Origin: Euryarchaeota archaeon UBA439
GTDB taxonomy: Archaea > Thermoplasmatota > Poseidoniia > Poseidoniales > Thalassarchaeaceae
Assembly (NCBI GenBank): GCA_002497245.1
Contig: DANB01000024.1
Span: 1 to 10,400 of the forward strand
Reading direction: 5' to 3'
DNA: 10,400 nucleotides
Position numbers and translations under genes: made by a program. The notes below the pieces were generated by a model. That model had not been told where the DNA came from. It worked only from the letters and a program-made list of their open reading frames with translations, and did no database searches. Numbering within the stretch: position 1 is the first letter of the stretch; each line of letters begins with the position of its first letter. Below are positions 7,149 through 10,400 of this stretch, one piece after another.

Positions 7149-7799
7149 TCACTCCTCAAAAGAAATCTTCACTAAACTTGCTATTGATGAAGAAATGCGT
7201 ATTTTACTAAGACCAATTCTAACATTAATACCGCCATCAAAATCATCTCTGGAGATTATCTTTAATTTAGTACCAGGGTAAATGTTATTATTTTCTAACC
7301 AGGATAAAATATTCGAGTCATTATCTGGTACTTGCATAACGGTTAGAGTCATATTAATCGGCGAATCGGATAAAGGAAGATCTGTTTCTTCATATAATTC
7401 ACCATTAGGCCCGGGTATTGGATGACCATGAGGGTCACGAGTGGGATTACCCAGATATTCGGCTATAGCGGCTTCAAGTTCCTTCGAAAGTGCATGTTCT
7501 AGTCTTTCAGCCTCTACGTGTAATTCATCTCTAGCAAGACCTAAAGTTTGCGAAAGAAAAGTCTCTAACAGACGGTGTCTACGCACTACAGACAAAGCTT
7601 CTAATTCTCCTCGACGAGTTAATGATGCACCTTTGTATGGAGTATGATCAACTAATCCCATTTCAGTTAATCGGAGAATCATCTTGGTTACAGAAGCAGG
7701 TTTGATATCAAGATGAGATGCTAACTCCTGAGTACCTACATCTTTGGAGCCAAGTTTCCAAATAGATTTCAGATAGTCCTCAATTGCCACCGAATACAT
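7149..7799 (-). CDS. DtxR/MntR-family metal-dependent transcriptional regulator
   Basis: A 216-residue metal-responsive repressor with the full three-part layout. A winged helix spans residues about 1-65 (recognition helix near K33-P-A-S-V-T-K-M). The metal-binding/dimerisation helices span about 66-118, and a FeoA/SH3-like domain covers about 148-214. Metal ligands by position: D8, H75, E98, E101 and H102, with E79 and H94 as the second-site pair. In iron-sensing DtxR/IdeR the equivalents of D8 and E98 are Met and Cys. Asp and Glu there are the manganese-type signature of MntR, although MntR's E11 is a Lys here. A loop with H124, H126 and several prolines joins the domains. The ATG is 25 bases from a TATA box with no Shine-Dalgarno, as in a leaderless transcript. 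Two operators flank that box, which predicts autoregulation. It sits between a metal ABC importer and a metal transporter, both probable targets. Confidence 0.92.
   Translation of the reverse strand: MYSVAIEDYLKSIWKLGSKDVGTQELASHLDIKPASVTKMILRLTEMGLVDHTPYKGASLTRRGELEALSVVRRHRLLETFLSQTLGLARDELHVEAERLEHALSKELEAAIAEYLGNPTRDPHGHPIPGPNGELYEETDLPLSDSPINMTLTVMQVPDNDSNILSWLENNNIYPGTKLKIISRDDFDGGINVRIGLSKIRISSSIASLVKISFEE
7152..7157 (-). promoter_or_regulatory. Shine-Dalgarno that sets the transporter start
   Basis: The minus strand reads GAGGAG, then 8 bases, then the ATG at 7143. The site overlaps the GTG at 7152, which would have no spacer at all, so it argues for the ATG. It lies within the last codons of the regulator gene. 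Confidence 0.6.
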
Positions 7800-7806
7800 A
7801 GCATAT

Positions 7807-7824
7807 GTTTAGACAAGGCTAATA
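7807..7824. promoter_or_regulatory. operator copy 1 (imperfect) for the DtxR-type regulator
   Basis: The sequence GTTTAGAC-AA-GGCTAATA is a degenerate copy of the perfect palindrome 22 bases away, with mismatches in the arms but the same AA centre. It covers the stretch between the TATA box and the regulator start, so a bound repressor would block polymerase recruitment or start. The match to DtxR-family sites (TTAGnC-type half-sites) is from general knowledge of the family. Confidence 0.65.
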
Positions 7825-7828
7825 TAAA
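7820..7828 (-). promoter_or_regulatory. TATA box of the regulator-transporter unit
   Basis: The minus strand reads TTTATATTA, centred 25 bases before the ATG at 7799, a textbook archaeal spacing for a leaderless transcript. It lies in the gap between the two operator copies and touches the edges of both, so a bound repressor should exclude TBP/TFB. Confidence 0.65.
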
Positions 7829-7847
7829 GTTTAGCCAAGGCTAAACT
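7828..7847. promoter_or_regulatory. operator copy 2 (perfect 9+2+9 palindrome) for the DtxR-type regulator
   Basis: AGTTTAGCC-AA-GGCTAAACT has perfectly complementary 9-base arms around an AA centre. The half-site TTTAGCC resembles known DtxR/IdeR/MntR-type sites, and the adjacent gene encodes such a regulator. It sits directly upstream of the TATA box, over the expected BRE position. Confidence 0.8.
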
Positions 7848-7852
7848 CATTG

Positions 7853-7871
7853 CAAAAATTTAAATTAAAGC
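7853..7871 (-). terminator. possible T-rich terminator after the ABC permease
   Basis: Just past the permease stop the minus strand is very T-rich (TTTAATTTAAATTTTTG), ahead of the operator region. It could end the importer transcript before the regulator promoter. There is no hairpin, so partial read-through into the regulator gene is equally possible. Confidence 0.3.
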
Positions 7872-7876
7872 ATTCT

Positions 7877-8818
7877 TCATTTTTCTGAAATATTTTTTGG
7901 ATTGAAATAATTTGAAATATTAGAGAAACTAGTTAAAATAGCCATTAAACAGAATATTATTGCAGCTACTAATGCAATCATTGAACCGCTTCCAGTATCG
8001 TGCTCGGCAGAAAAATAAAGTCCCAATAGAACAGAGCTAATTCCAAATATCTGAGTCCATAATAAACATGAGCGGAAACTACGTCCAATTAATTGGGCAG
8101 TTGCTGCAGGAGTTACAAGCAATGATGTGACTAACAATGCTCCAACCACTTGTACCATACTAACAACGACTGCAGCTGTTACGACACTGAATAGAAGTCC
8201 AATTTCTCGGACTGGAATGCCTTGGACTGCTGCCGATAGAGGATCTACTGTAGTTGCAAGTAAACCAGAACTGATTGTAAATAGAATAACAAATGATAAA
8301 ATACAAATGGTAGAAATCATATTGAAATCGGCTTCATCAATTAAAAGTAGATTGCCGAATAAATAGCCTTCGATATCCGTTGTAATACCTCCACCACCAA
8401 CTCGTAAGGCAACAAGACCCAAGGCCAACATTCCAGTAAGGAAGATTGCAATAGAAGCATCCCCTGTAAGTATTTCTCTAGACTGTAATTCATAAATAAT
8501 GATTGATGCAATGATGCTGAAAACTAATGCATACCACAAAGGAGAAGTCGCCCCTAAGACAACCCCTATAGCAACACCACCAAAAGATACATGAGCCAAA
8601 CCATCCCCTATTAATGCAAGATTTCTAACTAATAAGAATGTACCTAGAAACCCCGCGACAATAGTTACAAGTAATGCTGAAATCATAGCGCGTTGAAACA
8701 TTTCCATAGTGAAAAAGTAAGGGAATGTTTCTCCAGGAACAATAGGAGCTATTGATTCTAATAAGGTCGTTAGTGGTTCCATTAAAAATTCGCCTATTGA
8801 AAATTCATCCCACATCAT
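7877..8818 (-). CDS. ABC-3 family metal (Zn/Mn) transporter permease
   Basis: The membrane subunit of a zinc/manganese ABC importer (ZnuB/MntB/TroC type), 313 residues. The family signatures are LGTFLLVRNLALIGDGLAHV near residues 58-77 (the G-D-x-L-A-H-V-S motif after the first core helix), D192-P-L-S-A-A-V-Q-G-I-P (the ATPase-coupling loop), and GALLVTSLLVTPAATAQLIG (226-245). Hydrophobic segments suit about eight or nine helices. A roughly 40-residue N-terminal extension precedes the first core helix. The frame overlaps the ATPase stop as ATGA. GGGGGTGA upstream is 4 bases from this ATG and 7 from the next one (8815), so M2 may be the true start. With the ATPase and the binding protein it forms a complete importer. 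The metal (zinc or manganese) cannot be told from this subunit. Confidence 0.93.
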   Translation of the reverse strand: MMWDEFSIGEFLMEPLTTLLESIAPIVPGETFPYFFTMEMFQRAMISALLVTIVAGFLGTFLLVRNLALIGDGLAHVSFGGVAIGVVLGATSPLWYALVFSIIASIIIYELQSREILTGDASIAIFLTGMLALGLVALRVGGGGITTDIEGYLFGNLLLIDEADFNMISTICILSFVILFTISSGLLATTVDPLSAAVQGIPVREIGLLFSVVTAAVVVSMVQVVGALLVTSLLVTPAATAQLIGRSFRSCLLWTQIFGISSVLLGLYFSAEHDTGSGSMIALVAAIIFCLMAILTSFSNISNYFNPKNISEK

Positions 8819-9630
8819 CTCACCCCCTCTGACTGTGGAATTGAATGAATATGAATTGGCCCTTCATGAGTAGGAGTAATTCCACGTAAACCTGCCAGAG
8901 TTTCCAAATCAGGGAAGAGATGAGTTGGGCCGTCAAATCTGATTTTTTCTTCCAAGAAAATCATTCTATGAGCTGTTTGACGTATTGCAGTTAAATCATG
9001 AGACACCATCAGAATTGTTTTATCCGCCTCGTGACAAAGTTGATCTAATAACTTTAACAAGGAATTTCTAGCATTATTATCCATACCAACCAATGGTTCA
9101 TCAAGTAAAAGAAATTCTGCTTCAGTTGCTAATGCTCTTGCAATAACTGCACGCTGCCTCTGACCACCAGAAAGACGGGATACATCAACATGTTCTACAT
9201 CTTCTAGGCCAACCATTCTGATTGCTCTAGTAACTTTTTCACTACGTCCATTATCTGCTACCCAAGAAAAGAGGTTTGAGTTGTTTAGGGTCCCTAATCT
9301 AACTAATTCACGGACAGTTAATCTAACTTGACTAGGTAAATTAGAGGCAGCTTGAGATACCCAACCAATTCTTCCAAAGAAATTTCTTGAATTAGGTTTA
9401 TTGCCATAGATATTTATCGAACCTTTATGTGGTTTCAAAACTCCAAGAAGCGAAAGAAGAAGTGTAGATTTACCACTTCCATTAGGCCCTACAAGACCAA
9501 TAAACTCCCCCTTATGCACTGTTAAATCAATATCTTGTAAAACTACTTTACCTGAACGAATTACTGTTAAATCACTAACCTCTAAGATTGAAGGTTCACA
9601 ACATTCCTCGTCATTTGGATTTATTTGCAC
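8815..9630 (-). CDS. ABC-type metal (Zn/Mn) transporter ATP-binding protein
   Basis: The ATPase subunit (ZnuC/MntB-type) that drives metal import, 271 residues. All nucleotide-binding motifs are intact: Walker A G48-P-N-G-S-G-K-S-T56, Q-loop Gln93, signature L153-S-G-G-Q157, Walker B L-L-L-D177-E178-P, D-loop near 182-185 and H-loop His211. Only one ATPase is present, so the functional pump would hold two copies with two permeases. The tail carries several histidines (H255, H260, H262), which is common in metal ABC ATPases and may sense or bind metal; that is inference. A Cys-Cys pair (C10-C11) lies in the N-terminal extension. The start is GTG at 9630 with only a weak GGGG ahead. No ATG lies between there and the core domain, so GTG is preferred. 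The gene overlaps the permease by 4 bases. Confidence 0.94.
   Translation of the reverse strand: MQINPNDEECCEPSILEVSDLTVIRSGKVVLQDIDLTVHKGEFIGLVGPNGSGKSTLLLSLLGVLKPHKGSINIYGNKPNSRNFFGRIGWVSQAASNLPSQVRLTVRELVRLGTLNNSNLFSWVADNGRSEKVTRAIRMVGLEDVEHVDVSRLSGGQRQRAVIARALATEAEFLLLDEPLVGMDNNARNSLLKLLDQLCHEADKTILMVSHDLTAIRQTAHRMIFLEEKIRFDGPTHLFPDLETLAGLRGITPTHEGPIHIHSIPQSEGVR
8820..8827 (-). promoter_or_regulatory. strong Shine-Dalgarno of the ABC permease gene
   Basis: The minus strand reads GGGGGTGA inside the end of the ATPase gene. It is the strongest ribosome-binding site in the window. Its spacing (GGGGG to start: 4 bases to ATG 8818, 7 to ATG 8815) slightly favours the second ATG. Confidence 0.6.
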
Positions 9631-9673
9631 TTTATCCCCAACCAGATCATATATCTGTAACTATTAATCATTG

Positions 9674-9781
9674 TTAAAATCTAGTATTCTTAACACGTAA
9701 ATATTCAAGAAATAAATTACCAGTCATAACTGCTAATACTCCTACAACAAAGATTACAGGAAACAAATCTACAAAATTCAT
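9674..9781 (-). CDS. 35-residue single-helix membrane protein in the metal importer operon
   Basis: A short open frame that simple length cut-offs miss: ATG at 9781, TAA at 9674-9676. The product starts MNFVDLFPVIFVVGVLAVMT and ends with a basic tail (LRVKNTRF), so it has one hydrophobic segment (about residues 4-24) and a positively charged C-terminus that should face the cytoplasm. A good Shine-Dalgarno, AGGTG, lies 6 bases before the ATG. The frame sits 27 bases after the binding-protein stop and 43 bases before the ATPase GTG, filling a gap that is otherwise too long for this operon. The length and sequence match no family I recognise. By analogy with other small proteins encoded inside transporter operons it may be a small accessory subunit. 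Chance is possible in AT-rich DNA, but the RBS, helix and position together argue for a real gene. Confidence 0.6.
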   Translation of the reverse strand: MNFVDLFPVIFVVGVLAVMTGNLFLEYLRVKNTRF

Positions 9782-9787
9782 TTTCAA

Positions 9788-9792
9788 CACCT
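9788..9792 (-). promoter_or_regulatory. Shine-Dalgarno of the 35-residue membrane protein
   Basis: The minus strand reads AGGTG, followed by 6 bases and the ATG at 9781. It lies in the short gap after the binding-protein stop and is the main support that the small frame is translated. Confidence 0.55.
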
Positions 9793-9808
9793 GTTAATAT
9801 TTGACTAA

Positions 9809-10400
9809 TTAACATCCACATCCTGAAATAATATTCTGTAGATTTTTATTCATCATAGATAGGTAATTATCGCTACTATCACTTGGAGCCATTTCCATTG
9901 TGTAAAGTATTTCTATAGATACTCCTGTTTCTGAGACGATAGAATTAACTGCTGTTTGATCAGTATATTCTTCAACAAATAAAACAGTAATTCCTTCTTC
10001 TTCAATATGCTCAACGACTTCAGCAATATCTGCAGGTGAAGGTTCTCCTTCAGGGTCTAGCCCATGCAGTGTGATAATTTCAATATCATATGCTACGGAC
10101 ATGTATGAGTATGCATTGTGATTAGCAACTATTGTTTTCTCTTGACCAGATATTGCACAAGTTCCTTCATCTCCAAATGCAGATACATATGCAATATGCA
10201 AGTCCATTAGTTGGTTACTGTAATTATTTGCATTAGTACTGAAACTTGAAGATCCATTCGGGAATGTTGAAGACATTGCATCAAGAACAAGATTGACTTG
10301 TGCTCGGAAAGCCATAGGATTCAACCAACTGTGTGGATCATATGTGAATGCATCTTCACCATCGCCAGCATCAATCTCATCGCCGTGGTCATCATGGTCA
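9809..10400 (-). CDS. ZnuA/TroA-type metal-binding substrate-binding protein, C-terminal part (runs off right edge)
   Basis: A partial gene: 196 residues to the stop, open through base 10400. The apparent TTG start near 10324 is internal, because the frame continues upstream with D-H-D-D-H-G-D-E and on to Y-D-P-H-S-W-L-N-P. That is the hallmark of cluster A-I metal-binding proteins: a His/Asp-rich loop and then the DPHxWxxP ligand motif. Next come I-V-A-N-H-N-A-Y-S-Y with a third ligand histidine (visible residue 94), E-G-E-P-S-P-A-D, V-L-F-V-E-E-Y, and the C-terminal N-Y-L-S-M-M-N-K-N-L. His at the third ligand position is the zinc-type choice; manganese binders such as PsaA carry Glu there. 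The usual late Asp ligand (T-D-S-L) is replaced by T-M-E-M. The protein ends in S-G-C-G-C, and another Cys lies mid-domain (visible residue 82). The signal peptide and first ligand lie off the edge. It is the first gene of the importer operon seen here. Confidence 0.9.
   Translation of the reverse strand, partial: DHDDHGDEIDAGDGEDAFTYDPHSWLNPMAFRAQVNLVLDAMSSTFPNGSSSFSTNANNYSNQLMDLHIAYVSAFGDEGTCAISGQEKTIVANHNAYSYMSVAYDIEIITLHGLDPEGEPSPADIAEVVEHIEEEGITVLFVEEYTDQTAVNSIVSETGVSIEILYTMEMAPSDSSDNYLSMMNKNLQNIISGCGC

Noticed and set aside
10322..10324. TTG as the start of the binding-protein gene
   Set aside because: The frame continues upstream through the conserved DPHSW motif and a His-rich loop to the window edge, so the TTG is an internal Leu codon.
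1..10400. CRISPR arrays, tRNA/rRNA genes, insertion sequences, integrase or attachment sites
   Set aside because: I saw no spaced direct repeats, cloverleaf-like segments, transposase or integrase frames, or terminal inverted repeats in either strand.

Overview
The window looks like a piece of an AT-rich, gene-dense archaeal chromosome. The best guess is a planktonic marine euryarchaeon of the Marine Group II/III (Poseidoniales-like) kind. The case rests on TATA-like boxes about 24-29 bases ahead of several start codons with almost no leader, short intergenic gaps, a mix of leaderless and Shine-Dalgarno starts, and the gene content. No rRNA, tRNA or marker gene is present, so the taxonomic call is inference.

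Left part (1-1932, minus strand): a two-gene unit. First comes a membrane protein that joins a bacterial-PH-like module to a C-terminal kinase-like domain. It is followed 4 bases later by the N-terminal 172 residues of an OleC-like AMP-forming acyl ligase that runs off the left edge.

Middle part (2009-4584, minus strand): an AlkB-type membrane diiron alkane/fatty-acyl hydroxylase, a D12-class (Dam-like) adenine DNA methyltransferase that overlaps its end by 8 bases, and a 75-residue unknown protein. Across a 120-base divergent promoter region, a plus-strand gene (4705-5892) encodes a secreted lipoprotein with an Ig-like domain and a six-repeat TolB-like propeller. It converges on the next unit.

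Right part (5935-10400, minus strand): a metal-homeostasis locus. In transcription order it holds a ZnuA/TroA-type substrate-binding protein (partial at the right edge), a previously uncalled 35-residue one-helix membrane protein, an ABC ATPase, an ABC-3 permease, then a DtxR/MntR-type regulator and a 10TM putative heavy-metal/manganese transporter with two PGCG motifs. In front of the regulator gene lie two copies of a palindromic operator, centred 22 bases apart, with a TATA box between them. This arrangement predicts tight metal-dependent autorepression of the regulator-transporter pair.

The most notable points are the paired operator architecture, the mixed manganese/zinc signals in regulator and binding protein, the hidden small membrane protein, the PH-kinase fusion coupled to an OleC-like ligase, and an intact nine-histidine AlkB in an archaeal-looking context. 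There is no gene-free stretch longer than 300 bases.
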